From positions 62,001 to 126,000 of the forward strand of contig NZ_AUFX01000011.1 in NCBI RefSeq assembly GCF_000426725.1: DNA of 64,000 nt, given 5' to 3'. This stretch comes from Sporocytophaga myxococcoides DSM 11118 (GTDB lineage: Bacteria; Bacteroidota; Bacteroidia; Cytophagales; Cytophagaceae). This document shows, piece by piece, positions 26,170-34,454 of this stretch. A program made the translations under genes and the position numbers. The notes under the pieces were generated by a model that was given only the letters and a program-made list of their open reading frames with translations, ran no database searches and was not told where the DNA came from. Each line of letters starts with the position of its first letter. The first letter of the stretch is position 1.

Positions 26170-29100
26170 CTAATCCGCTATTACAACTTTCACTACCTTT
26201 TTGCTTCCCATATAATTTATTACCAATCCATACACACCAGCTTTCAGGTTGCTGAAATCGATATTAGATTCTGATTCTCCGGCTTGTAATTCTCTTCCGA
26301 AATTATCAACTACAGAATATTTAAAACTTCCTTCTAGACCTTGAACATTTACAGAGCTCTTAGCTGGATTAGGATAAATCACAAATCCAACTGATCCAAA
26401 GTTATCTATTCCTGTAACTACTTCGAATTTAATTTCATTCGACGCTACTATAGCAGGATCTGCGCAGTTGGCCGAAGAGGTCATTGTAACAGAATAAGTA
26501 TCCCCCGCATTGATCGGTTTAGGCACCTCATATGAACCACCAGAAATATTGGAAATAACCTGGTTATTCTTCTTCCAAACATAAGTAGCATTCGCTCCTC
26601 CATTGAAAGCTGCTGTTGTCAATACAAAATTTGTTTCCGGATTATCAACTACAGTGCCTGATTCTGACTTCAATTCTATAGATGGAATCACTTTTGCATT
26701 CACAGTTACTGTTATAGCTGCTCTAGGGCTTTCGCAATCTTCGGTCGCTGATTTTTGTGAAACATAATAAACTAATTTACCTACAGCAGCTGTTGACGGT
26801 GTTGGTGCTGTGGTGCTAGCTGTACCTCCTGTTGCATTGGTACCATACCATTGAAGAATATTACCTGATGAAGCAGCTGAAGTCAATGCAGGTGCAGATA
26901 CTCCCTGGCAATAATTAAGGTCAGCTACAGATGGAGCTGTTGGAGGTATGCAAGGACAAGCTGGTTTCCAAACTTTGAAGTTTCCGGAAACATTCAACAA
27001 TCCAAGCATGTATAACATACCATCATAATATCTATATTGCCCGGTAGGTATTCCTACATTCCAGAATTCCTGGACAAAAGGTGTTGCAAGAGAGGTATTA
27101 TTTACAGCCAGAGATGCTACAGCATTGCAGGCAACAAGACCGGTAGAGTGATCTCCATTGGAATTTGCGCCATTCCAGTCATAATGATTCTTATATCCTG
27201 ATCCCTGATTTTTGAAGAAAGTCAAATAACGCTCTGCAATTACAGGTTGTTGTGCATCTGCTTTGAACCAATGATAGTCCATTCCTATATTCATGATGCT
27301 TCTCCACGCATCATACATAAATCTGTCAGCATCTGCATTATATGAAACTTCTTTAGGGGTGCCATCAAAATTGGAGTAATCAGTAGTTAATCCAGAAGAT
27401 GAATGAGATGCATCTCTTAATAACTTACGCGATGCAGCTGGTGTCTGAGACCAGAAGGTTTGATTTGTTTTAGACCATTTAGCCCATAGTTCCCAGAAAC
27501 CAGGAAGATTATAAGATGGATCCGTAAAACCATAAGAGTCTCCGTATGGAACAAACGTAATCAGTTTTGAATTGGTATTGAAAAGATTGTATACAGAACC
27601 TGCTCCTGTCTTACTCATAACCTTGTTCAGGATATCCTGGGCTTCTGCCTCATAGTTAAACATACCGGTTCCATTGCCCCATCTGTTAGCTGCAAAAAAC
27701 AATGATGTTATAAAATATGCTTCACCATCCGATGCCGGACTATTTCCTTTTATTGACCCGTCTTTATTTAACTGCCATGCAAAGTATCCATTATAGTTAT
27801 TGTTACTACCATATTGCATGTAGGTTTTAGCCCATTTCCAAATTTTATTAAATTCAGCTTGCTTATTGAGTTGCACACATATCATCATACCATAAGACAT
27901 TCCTTCAGATCTTACATCGTTATTATTTACATCCAGTATATAGGCCATATCTGCCCCTACTTCATAGTATAACTTTTGATCTGCAGAGCCATAAAAAATC
28001 TGCTGAAAAGCGGTATTCACTTTTGAATTTATCTCGGTATCTGTTTTATTCAGAAGTTCCTTGAACATATTCCTGTATGTTCCAGTGTAATAAGCTCCCT
28101 CTCCTGTTTCTTTGCATCCTCCGCCAGTTGAACTTTCTGTAACATTCACAGTAATTGCTGCTCTTGGTCCTTCACAGTTATTCAAAGTTTGTGACACATA
28201 ATAAATTGTAGTACCAGCTGTAGCTGTACTAGGAACAGGGGCATTAGTCGAGGCTGTTCCACCAGTAGATTCTGTATACCATTTTAAAGATGTACCTGTA
28301 GCTGATAGTGCTGTTGTGGAAGTGCCTTTTACATAACTTACAGGAGATGTAACTGTCGGTGCAGCTGTGGTACAAGTTGGAGTTGAAGTTTTGTTTGCAA
28401 TAGCATAAATGCCTTTGTCAGGTATTACATCAAACTCAATATATTTAACATTATTAACCGTAACAATAGAAGATGTTTGTAAGGTATTTCCTATATATAC
28501 TTTTGCTTCAGTCCAGCCACTTGGTAATTGACGACGAACAGTAACTGCTGCATCATAAATACTGTTATCAAGATTATCTGTCGGAGTCAATCTTAATGAG
28601 TCATTATTTACAGCAGTTTCTGTAATCTTCAGAGCATTACGTTCTTTAATATATTTTACAACATTCAAAAAGGTCCCTACCCAATAGTCGGCAGCGTTAG
28701 TGTTAACATAAGATAAGTGACTTCCAAGTACGCTTGAAGCCAAAGGAGAGTACCCTCCGTCATTGTCTATACCGTGGATAAGGAATACGCACCATCCATT
28801 AGAATTCTTTGCGGTGGAAACTCTGTTATTCATATCATTGGCAGTATTCACACCTGTGTTTCCGCAAATGATAGAACTAAGATTATAAAAGTCTGTTGGA
28901 GAACTTGAATTGATTTGTCCACTGCAGGTTCTACCCGCTAAATAATACTTTTGAATAGTATTTACGTCACCTGTATTACAGTTAGGATACGCAATGGTTA
29001 AACATTTTGCATTTGTAATATTGGTATTAATTGTGTTTTGAGAGTTTTTATATTCTGTATCCTGTTGAGTTGTATTCAGAGTAGTCAAAGTAGTATGCGA

Positions 29101-29412
29101 AACAGTATGACTCGCAATTTCATGTCCATTATTGGATGCGGTTTTCAACTGATTCCAGTTAGGTCCCCAATTTGTTACCACAAACGAGGTAGTTTTAAAA
29201 TTATACTGATTAAATAGAGGAATAGCTACCGGTAACTGATTGGATGTATTATCATCCATAGTATATGTAACCGCTGCTGATTTAAACTTATACCATTTAC
29301 CAACCTGGTAAGTGGATGGAACCTGGGCCATACTTGTAATGCTTATGCAAAGCATTAAAAATAAACTGGCCAGTTTAGAAACAGCTAAAACCTTTTGGGT
29401 GAGTAATCTCAT
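26170..29412 (-). CDS. T9SS-secreted bifunctional CE4 deacetylase - GH8 xylanase
   Basis: This 1080-residue protein joins two catalytic units. After a signal peptide (LCISITSMAQ) comes a polysaccharide deacetylase domain (about 40-250), with the metal/catalytic motif TMDDN (D53-D54) and HTVSH (H102, H106). An Ig-like domain of the Bacteroidota kind (about 350-425; LKWYTESTGGTAST) leads to a GH8 domain (about 437-815). The likely general acid is E503 (RSEGMSYGMM), the substrate-site Asp is D562 (SPASDGEAYF), and D701 (MYDAWRS) is the likely base. A second copy of the Ig type (about 822-905), another Ig-like segment and a T9SS signal (VIYPNPAKSSVNV) follow. The set fits attack on acetylated xylan or xylo-oligosaccharides. 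Confidence 0.9.
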   Translation of the reverse strand: MRLLTQKVLAVSKLASLFLMLCISITSMAQVPSTYQVGKWYKFKSAAVTYTMDDNTSNQLPVAIPLFNQYNFKTTSFVVTNWGPNWNQLKTASNNGHEIASHTVSHTTLTTLNTTQQDTEYKNSQNTINTNITNAKCLTIAYPNCNTGDVNTIQKYYLAGRTCSGQINSSSPTDFYNLSSIICGNTGVNTANDMNNRVSTAKNSNGWCVFLIHGIDNDGGYSPLASSVLGSHLSYVNTNAADYWVGTFLNVVKYIKERNALKITETAVNNDSLRLTPTDNLDNSIYDAAVTVRRQLPSGWTEAKVYIGNTLQTSSIVTVNNVKYIEFDVIPDKGIYAIANKTSTPTCTTAAPTVTSPVSYVKGTSTTALSATGTSLKWYTESTGGTASTNAPVPSTATAGTTIYYVSQTLNNCEGPRAAITVNVTESSTGGGCKETGEGAYYTGTYRNMFKELLNKTDTEINSKVNTAFQQIFYGSADQKLYYEVGADMAYILDVNNNDVRSEGMSYGMMICVQLNKQAEFNKIWKWAKTYMQYGSNNNYNGYFAWQLNKDGSIKGNSPASDGEAYFITSLFFAANRWGNGTGMFNYEAEAQDILNKVMSKTGAGSVYNLFNTNSKLITFVPYGDSYGFTDPSYNLPGFWELWAKWSKTNQTFWSQTPAASRKLLRDASHSSSGLTTDYSNFDGTPKEVSYNADADRFMYDAWRSIMNIGMDYHWFKADAQQPVIAERYLTFFKNQGSGYKNHYDWNGANSNGDHSTGLVACNAVASLAVNNTSLATPFVQEFWNVGIPTGQYRYYDGMLYMLGLLNVSGNFKVWKPACPCIPPTAPSVADLNYCQGVSAPALTSAASSGNILQWYGTNATGGTASTTAPTPSTAAVGKLVYYVSQKSATEDCESPRAAITVTVNAKVIPSIELKSESGTVVDNPETNFVLTTAAFNGGANATYVWKKNNQVISNISGGSYEVPKPINAGDTYSVTMTSSANCADPAIVASNEIKFEVVTGIDNFGSVGFVIYPNPAKSSVNVQGLEGSFKYSVVDNFGRELQAGESESNIDFSNLKAGVYGLVINYMGSKKVVKVVIAD

Positions 29413-29743
29413 CTTCTTCAGATTATTTGATTGATTGTAAGTGTGTTTTATAAATTCAAGATTTAAAATCAGCTTAAATCAACTTCCTGCTACTTTTAAT
29501 TTCTTCACAATCAGAATTTCGATCTAAAAATCAGCATTCAATTTGCAGGATGCGTTGAATTAAAGGAGCTACACACTGAGATAAAAAAGGTAAACCAAGA
29601 ATCTTTTAAAAAATATAAATATCAGATAGTCTGGTCAATAATGATCAATCAAAAATTAATAGGACTAAGTCTTTACTTAAAGGAGTTGAATTTCATTTCA
29701 ATAAGAATAAAGAACGGAGACCATCTAGAAATGAATTTCTCTT
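29413..29743. other. Gene-free stretch
   Basis: No gene longer than about 36 codons and no clear hairpin was seen. The right part must hold the promoter of the CE4-GH8 gene. Confidence 0.4.
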
Positions 29744-30274
29744 TTAAAGTTTAAAAATTGGAAAAGGATTAAATGGATGTTTCATAAAATTTCTAAATAA
29801 GAGAACCAGTAAGAACTTATGAAAGCCTGAATTGGGAAGGCTTTTTCTAACTAAGTAAATATCTGATTTTTTTAAATTAAATTTTATAAGACCAAAGGAA
29901 ATGTCAATCCAGTCAGCTTTCCTGAAAATCTCTATAGTAAGAGGAGCCTTAGATCTGAAGTCTGATATCTTATGATGCATTTCAATCATTGAAGAAATTT
30001 CGTGAATCCAATCAGGTCGGTGAATTGAATGTAAGTATGCTTCTACATTTCTTATGGAAGGATTCAGATAATCAAAAGTATGATCTGTCCAGATACCGAT
30101 ATCATGATAAGCAGAAGCAATTGCATATTTATCTATGTTATTCTTATTTCCATCCATCAACTGGCAAAACATAAACACTCTATAAACATGGTTTCTATAC
30201 TTTTCATAATCCATTCCCAGAATATCCTTATGTTTTAATAATATGTCTTCAATAGTAGAATTAAAAGCTATCAT
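29744..30274 (-). CDS. HD-domain phosphohydrolase-like protein
   Basis: The 176-residue protein has the HD metal-binding residues H29 (RNHVYR), H57-D58 (YHDIG), H100-H101 (EMHHK) and D121 (RKADWID). HD proteins are metal-dependent phosphohydrolases, often acting on nucleotides. The substrate is unknown. No signal peptide is present. The basic, aromatic C-terminus (FRNFMKHPFNPFPIFKL) is unusual. Confidence 0.8.
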   Translation of the reverse strand: MIAFNSTIEDILLKHKDILGMDYEKYRNHVYRVFMFCQLMDGNKNNIDKYAIASAYHDIGIWTDHTFDYLNPSIRNVEAYLHSIHRPDWIHEISSMIEMHHKISDFRSKAPLTIEIFRKADWIDISFGLIKFNLKKSDIYLVRKSLPNSGFHKFLLVLLFRNFMKHPFNPFPIFKL

Positions 30275-30391
30275 TTACATTCAGGCTTTGTCATTAAGTA
30301 ATATCTAATGCTTCTATGCAGTAATTCATATTTTTGCCGATTAATATATCCCAGTTTAAATAACTATAACTACTTTCTTTAAAAACAAAAA

Positions 30392-30417
30392 GGCAAACTA
30401 CCAATTGATAACTTGCC
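30392..30417 (-). terminator. Strong minus-strand terminator
   Basis: Read on the minus strand, an 11-bp RNA stem with three wobble pairs surrounds AATT and is followed by TTTTTGTTTTT. It lies about 25 bases past a 26-codon frame (30443-30523) and 280 bases past the T9SS gene. Confidence 0.7.
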
Positions 30418-30442
30418 TATGCATATCTTTGTTATTTTTGAT

Positions 30443-30523
30443 TTAACTCTTAAAAATCCGGGAAACCTTATAAACTCCGCTGCCCTTTGCTTTAGCAATA
30501 AAGAACCTTCCAATAGAATCACT
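30443..30523 (-). pseudogene. Possible 3' remnant of a degraded gene
   Basis: The minus strand encodes SDSIGRFFIAKAKGSG then VYKVSRIFKS and a stop. It looks like a protein C-terminus and is followed closely by a strong terminator. A TAA stands just upstream, and the neighbouring frame (NLKGYESILKVILLEG) is also protein-like, as after frameshifts. The parent family is not recognised. Confidence 0.25.
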
Positions 30524-30658
30524 TTAAGAATTGATTCATATCCTTTCAAATTTGAATCAAATCTTAAAGGATCTTAAAGGACTAAATGATTTGAAGTAAT
30601 TAAAAACTAATCTTTATTTAACCAGGGGCTACTGAAGCGCTAAACTCCTTAAAACCAA

Positions 30659-30686
30659 CTGCAGCATCGTTAAATCAATGCTGCAG
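30659..30686. terminator. Hairpin after the T9SS cargo gene
   Basis: CTGCAGCAT (30659-30667) and ATGCTGCAG (30678-30686) form a perfect 9-bp stem. The T-run is good on the plus strand and weak on the minus strand, where the gene at 30699 ends. It probably ends or stabilises that mRNA. Confidence 0.5.
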
Positions 30687-30698
30687 CTGAATTGTTTT

Positions 30699-31751
30699 TT
30701 ATTTTACTAAGGATACCTTTTTAACATTGGTTTTCCCATCCACATCTTTTAATTCAAGATAGTAAAGGCCTTCAGAAAGTGAAGATAAATCCACAAAAGA
30801 AATCGGTTCTTCCGAAGTTCTGTTAAAGATAGTTTTTCCTCCTATGTCTTTTACCGAAATGCTTAGAATTGTTGATCCTGGGGCTGAGAATATCTGAACT
30901 GAGCCAGAAGTGGGGTTAGGCCCCACTACAAGCATTTCTTTTATCAAAGGCTGATCAGGCACAGAGGTGATTATCAATGGTTGTTTTTCTGTAAACCAGC
31001 TTATATGATTTAGAGATTCTGCATTTGCACCAGCGTATCTGAACTTTAGCACTTCTTTTCCAATACCATTAGCCCACCAGTTATATTCTATAACTTTATT
31101 TACATCTTGATTAAAAGGAGTCCATGTGTCTTCGGTTTTTACTTCTGTATAGGTTGTATAAGTGATATATGAAATCAGTCTGAGCACTTCAAAGTCCTTT
31201 GTCGGGGTCTTGAGCAGTCCCCAGGCATCAACAGTATCTTTTTTTGCAGTAGTGATCCTCATTCTGGTAGAAGCATCAATCGGTAAAATTCGTTCTCCTT
31301 CCCCGGAATAATAATTGCCTATATTGATTGGCAAGTCCATAATAAGCAATGATGGAGAAAATTCATAAGCTGCAACATCTCTCCCTCCAAGAAATGTCTG
31401 ATGATGCCTGAGCCCATCCTCTGAAATCTGGAAATAAAAAATACCTTCTGTTGTTATTGAAGCAAGATTTGCTGAAGGAAAAAGTTTATGAAGTTCTGAA
31501 TCAAAGGTGATAGGATCAACAAAAATAGTACTGTCTTTAATGCCACTGCTTAATGAAGAAAAATCCCAGACAATGTTATTTCCGGCCGCTCCGGGAGTTA
31601 AGCCCTGCAGGTTCTCCTTTATGACCTGCCGGTAGTATATATTGTATTCTTTGTCGGTATGTGGCAAATCTGCTATGGTAAGCTGTATTTGTGCCTCTAT
31701 GAAAGATTGAAAAAATAAAACCAATAAAATAGTTAATAGAAGTTTTTGCAT
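30699..31751 (-). CDS. T9SS-secreted protein of unknown function
   Basis: The 350-residue protein has a signal peptide (LLLTILLVLFFQSFIEAQ) and an uncharacterised middle domain with motifs such as NIVWDFSSLSSGIKDS, DGLRHHQTFLGG and VIEYNWWANGIGKEVLKFRY. A C-terminal T9SS sorting domain closes it (VGPNPTSGSVQIF...GLYYLELKDVDGKTNVKKVSL). No catalytic signature is visible. It should be exported to the cell surface or medium. Its start codon lies directly against four 21-bp direct repeats, so its regulation may be special. Confidence 0.8.
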   Translation of the reverse strand: MQKLLLTILLVLFFQSFIEAQIQLTIADLPHTDKEYNIYYRQVIKENLQGLTPGAAGNNIVWDFSSLSSGIKDSTIFVDPITFDSELHKLFPSANLASITTEGIFYFQISEDGLRHHQTFLGGRDVAAYEFSPSLLIMDLPINIGNYYSGEGERILPIDASTRMRITTAKKDTVDAWGLLKTPTKDFEVLRLISYITYTTYTEVKTEDTWTPFNQDVNKVIEYNWWANGIGKEVLKFRYAGANAESLNHISWFTEKQPLIITSVPDQPLIKEMLVVGPNPTSGSVQIFSAPGSTILSISVKDIGGKTIFNRTSEEPISFVDLSSLSEGLYYLELKDVDGKTNVKKVSLVK

Positions 31752-31835
31752 GATTGATAGAAGTTTTTAGTTGATTGAAAGAAATTTTCGGTCAACTTAA
31801 AGAAGATTCGGTTCAATCACAAGAAACATCCTGTC
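31752..31835. repeat. Four direct repeats of exactly 21 bp upstream of a T9SS cargo gene
   Basis: Units start at 31752, 31773, 31794 and 31815. The invariant AGAA falls at 31759, 31780, 31801 and 31822. A typical unit is GATTGAAAGAAATTTTCGGTC without its last base; the others differ at several places but keep the spacing. The array begins at the first base before the start codon, so it is in the leader or promoter. Two helical turns per unit suggest protein binding. Confidence 0.6.
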
Positions 31836-32013
31836 AATCAATGCATTTCTAATCTCTTCTTGCCAGGATGATTTGCCTGAATTTTTAAATCTCATATAAA
31901 TTCAAGAATTCTACTTCCTAGAAATAGTAAGATTATCAGCAATGAAACACTTGTTAAATGGGTTAGTTATATCCCTCCGGATTCACTTTAAACTTAGATT
32001 TTCAGGAACTAAA

Positions 32014-32046
32014 TTTTAATCAAATTCTAATCAAATTTTAATGATA
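32014..32046. repeat. Tandem 11-bp repeats TTYTAATCAAA
   Basis: TTTTAATCAAA (32014-32024), TTCTAATCAAA (32025-32035) and TTTTAATGATA (32036-32046) lie head to tail in a 463-bp gap that otherwise holds only the 21-bp array and a terminator. Tandem 11-bp half sites are the usual form of OmpR/PhoB-type binding sites. Confidence 0.4.
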
Positions 32047-32151
32047 GTTTATCCCTTTAATTCATTAAGACCACATCCGGAATGCTTATTAAATGATTAT
32101 TAAAGATGGTTCTATCCAATGTTATATGATTGCCATCAGTCTTTATCAAGT

Positions 32152-32193
32152 AAAAAAGTCCCTCAATTTGTGATTTAGTTGAGAGACTTTTTT
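32152..32193. terminator. Terminator of the thioesterase gene
   Basis: A 15-bp stem with one mismatch (32152-32166 with 32179-32193) has A-runs and T-runs at its ends. It lies 22 bases past the thioesterase stop on the minus strand and works in either direction. Confidence 0.75.
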
Positions 32194-32214
32194 AAAATTA
32201 TTCTTCTATTATAT

Positions 32215-32709
32215 TTACTTTATCACCTTGCTTTTTTGCAGATCTAATATGCTTTTCAGACGCATTTTACTTTCATTATAATGACTCAGATGTTCGTTTT
32301 TCAGTTGATTGAAGAACTCCATTTGTTCAGGCGCATGATTTTCCCTTTTTCCGGTTTTAACATTTACAAAAAAATACTTCGTCCAAAGAAGGCTCTTAAA
32401 CTGGCTCTCATCTTCACTCATCATAAGCCCTTCAACTAACAATGATGAATTGTCTACTTCAATAACAGAAGTTTGAATTTTAACCTTCTCATTATACAAA
32501 GAGGGTTTAATGTAGTAGATCTCATGATTCGTCACTACCCAGCAATACCCTGAAGCTATAAAATCACTTAACTTCAAATTATAATACTGATCCAGGTGGT
32601 CTTCCCTTGCATTGATAATGTAATCTATATAACGACTATTATTCAAGTGCCCCATAGGGTCACAATCCTGGAAACGAACTGTGTAGACTGAGCTAGGTTC
32701 TTTTATCAT
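32215..32709 (-). CDS. Acyl-CoA thioesterase, hotdog fold (4HBT)
   Basis: The 164-residue protein has the 4-hydroxybenzoyl-CoA-thioesterase-type motif FQDCDPMGHLNNSRYIDYI, with the Asp usual at the active site, followed by hotdog strands (GYCWVVTNHEIYYIKPSLYNEKVKI). It should hydrolyse an acyl-CoA or related thioester in the cytoplasm. The gene begins 39 bases after the TetR gene. The palindrome AGACCG-TT-CGGTCT (32718-32731) lies between them, which suggests direct control by that TetR protein. Confidence 0.88.
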   Translation of the reverse strand: MIKEPSSVYTVRFQDCDPMGHLNNSRYIDYIINAREDHLDQYYNLKLSDFIASGYCWVVTNHEIYYIKPSLYNEKVKIQTSVIEVDNSSLLVEGLMMSEDESQFKSLLWTKYFFVNVKTGKRENHAPEQMEFFNQLKNEHLSHYNESKMRLKSILDLQKSKVIK

Positions 32710-32717
32710 ATCAAAAT

Positions 32718-32731
32718 AGACCGTTCGGTCT
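32718..32731. promoter_or_regulatory. Candidate TetR operator before the thioesterase gene
   Basis: AGACCGTTCGGTCT has perfect 6-bp arms around TT. It ends 9 bases upstream of the thioesterase start codon and matches 12 of 14 bases of AGACTGATCGGTCT upstream of the TetR gene when one strand is reversed. The form TAGACC-N4-GGTCT resembles NemR-type boxes. Confidence 0.6.
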
Positions 32732-32748
32732 TTTTTAGGTTAAAATAA

Positions 32749-33345
32749 TTAAGCTTTTAAAGATATTGTAATATAAGATTTGAGTTCATCAAGCAATCTA
32801 TTGAGTTTCAATGGGTCACCAGTAGCCTTGGAAAGCATAATAGCCCCTTCTATCCTACTATAAAGTATATCTGCAGCAAGCCCGGCATTAACAGACTTTT
32901 TAATCTGATTGTATTTCTGACCTTTTTCGATAATCTGAACAAGACTGAATAGCATTTGTTTAGAAGCTTTAATAAGGAGTAATTTTAATCCTGGCAAGCT
33001 ATCATCTGCAAAGCTACTATAATTGAGGATCGGACACCCGCCTTCTATGGGTGATTGTAATGTATAGTTGTAATAATAATCGGTGATGGCAAATAATTTA
33101 TCGATAGCATTGTCACAAGCCTTAATTCTGAAAACCAGCTCATCTAATACTTTTGAAAAAGAATATTCAAAAGCAGCTTCAATGATATCTTCTTTACTTT
33201 TGAAATGACCATAAACCCCTCCTTTAGCCAAGCCTGTCAAATCAAGTATCTCACTCATGGAAGTACCGTGATAGCCTTTCTTATTAAAAGCATGGGCTGC
33301 TTTTTCAATGATTAATGCTTTGGTCTTTTCAGCTTTTGATTCCAC
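32749..33345 (-). CDS. TetR-family repressor
   Basis: The 198-residue protein has a TetR helix-turn-helix (AFNKKGYHGTSMSEILDLTGLAKGGVYGHFKSKEDI) and a ligand-binding C-terminal part with GGCPILNYSSFADD. In some TetR proteins of this group a Cys at this place senses electrophiles. The start is GTG at 33345, because the frame has no ATG nearby. Two copies of one palindrome, at 33358-33371 before this gene and 32718-32731 before the thioesterase, imply that it represses itself and its neighbour. Confidence 0.92.
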   Translation of the reverse strand: MESKAEKTKALIIEKAAHAFNKKGYHGTSMSEILDLTGLAKGGVYGHFKSKEDIIEAAFEYSFSKVLDELVFRIKACDNAIDKLFAITDYYYNYTLQSPIEGGCPILNYSSFADDSLPGLKLLLIKASKQMLFSLVQIIEKGQKYNQIKKSVNAGLAADILYSRIEGAIMLSKATGDPLKLNRLLDELKSYITISLKA

Positions 33346-33357
33346 AATACAAAAATA

Positions 33358-33371
33358 AGACTGATCGGTCT
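33358..33371. promoter_or_regulatory. Candidate autoregulatory TetR operator
   Basis: AGACTGATCGGTCT (arms with one mismatch) ends 13 bases upstream of the TetR start codon. It shares its arms with the palindrome before the thioesterase gene. Confidence 0.6.
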
Positions 33372-33561
33372 AAAAACCAAATTAAAAAGCTAAAACAATA
33401 AACGACTGAAAACAAGCATCATCCAAACATAAATCCTAAACAATCATATGATCAACTCCAGCTACTTCTTTAAAAACCTGACATATATCATTTTTTTAAA
33501 TAATCAAACTCATTTTTTCTCCCCCCTCATAATCTGACCTTTACATCATAGAGCAAACAAT

Positions 33562-34428
33562 ATGAAAACAATCCTCCTTCCCACTAATTTTTCAAAAGCC
33601 TCACAGAAAGCTTTGGAATATGCTATCATGGTAGCACAAAAAGCTGATGCAAAAATCATCGTTGCGCATGCTTATACGCTCACATCTATTAATGACGAGC
33701 CCTTCCCTGTTGTTTTTGAAAATGTGCTGGAAGAAACTCAGGAATACTTGAAATCACAACTTGACTCAGTGTGTGCATATATTTCGTCATTCAGAACTGA
33801 CTCTGGAAAGACGATCAACGCCCAATATATTATTCAATATAACATTCCTGAACAGGAAATAAAGGAACTGGCAGCCCGTCACCAGGTTGACCTGATAATC
33901 ATGGGAACAAACAACCCGGAAGGACTTCAGGGATTACTAGGAAGTACTGTTCAGAATATGATAAGCAACACAGATTTACCAATACTTGTCATTCATGAAG
34001 ATACTCCTGTTAAACTGTTCCATAAAATTGATATTGCCATAGAAGAGGTATCTGAAAAAATTTCTTCTGTAAAAAATATCATAGACCTGGCTATCCTTTT
34101 CAAAGCTGAAATTACTCTATTACACATAGAACAATACGCAAAATCATTTCAGGAATATGAGAAAAATTCTGAATCGGGAACGGCATCAGCCACCTTAAAC
34201 TCAGTCAAAAAATTGACCAGCTATGATCATATTAAATATAAAACTACTTTATCTGATATAGTTGAAGAAGGATTGCAGAAAAGTATCAACGAAGACAATT
34301 CAGATTTACTGGTACTTATTTATAATGAAAGAAACTGGATAGATGCTCTCTTTCACAAAAGTGTAATTAAAAGCGTTTTGAAGAAATTCAGCATACCTGT
34401 CCTGATTTTACATTCAAATAGATCTTAA
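33562..34428 (+). CDS. Universal stress protein, two Usp domains
   Basis: The 288-residue cytoplasmic protein has two UspA folds. The first (about 1-145) begins KTILLPTNFSKASQKALEYAI and has the ATP-binding pattern MGTNNPEGLQGLLGSTVQNMI. The second (about 150-288) is less complete, keeping the closing strand of the fold (FSIPVLILHS) but no clear Gly-rich ATP loop. Usp proteins help survival under starvation, hypoxia and other stresses. It is the first of five co-directional genes with a second Usp, D-lactate dehydrogenase and a two-component pair. Confidence 0.9.
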   Translation: MKTILLPTNFSKASQKALEYAIMVAQKADAKIIVAHAYTLTSINDEPFPVVFENVLEETQEYLKSQLDSVCAYISSFRTDSGKTINAQYIIQYNIPEQEIKELAARHQVDLIIMGTNNPEGLQGLLGSTVQNMISNTDLPILVIHEDTPVKLFHKIDIAIEEVSEKISSVKNIIDLAILFKAEITLLHIEQYAKSFQEYEKNSESGTASATLNSVKKLTSYDHIKYKTTLSDIVEEGLQKSINEDNSDLLVLIYNERNWIDALFHKSVIKSVLKKFSIPVLILHSNRS

Positions 34429-34454
34429 GTCAACATAAGTTAAATAACCTATTT

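Noticed and set aside
31752-31835. CRISPR-like array
   Set aside because: The period of 21 bases leaves no spacers, the units are poorly conserved, and no cas genes are present.
32215-33345. TetR gene with a multidrug efflux pump partner
   Set aside because: The neighbour is a hotdog-fold thioesterase with acyl-CoA-type motifs and no membrane segments.
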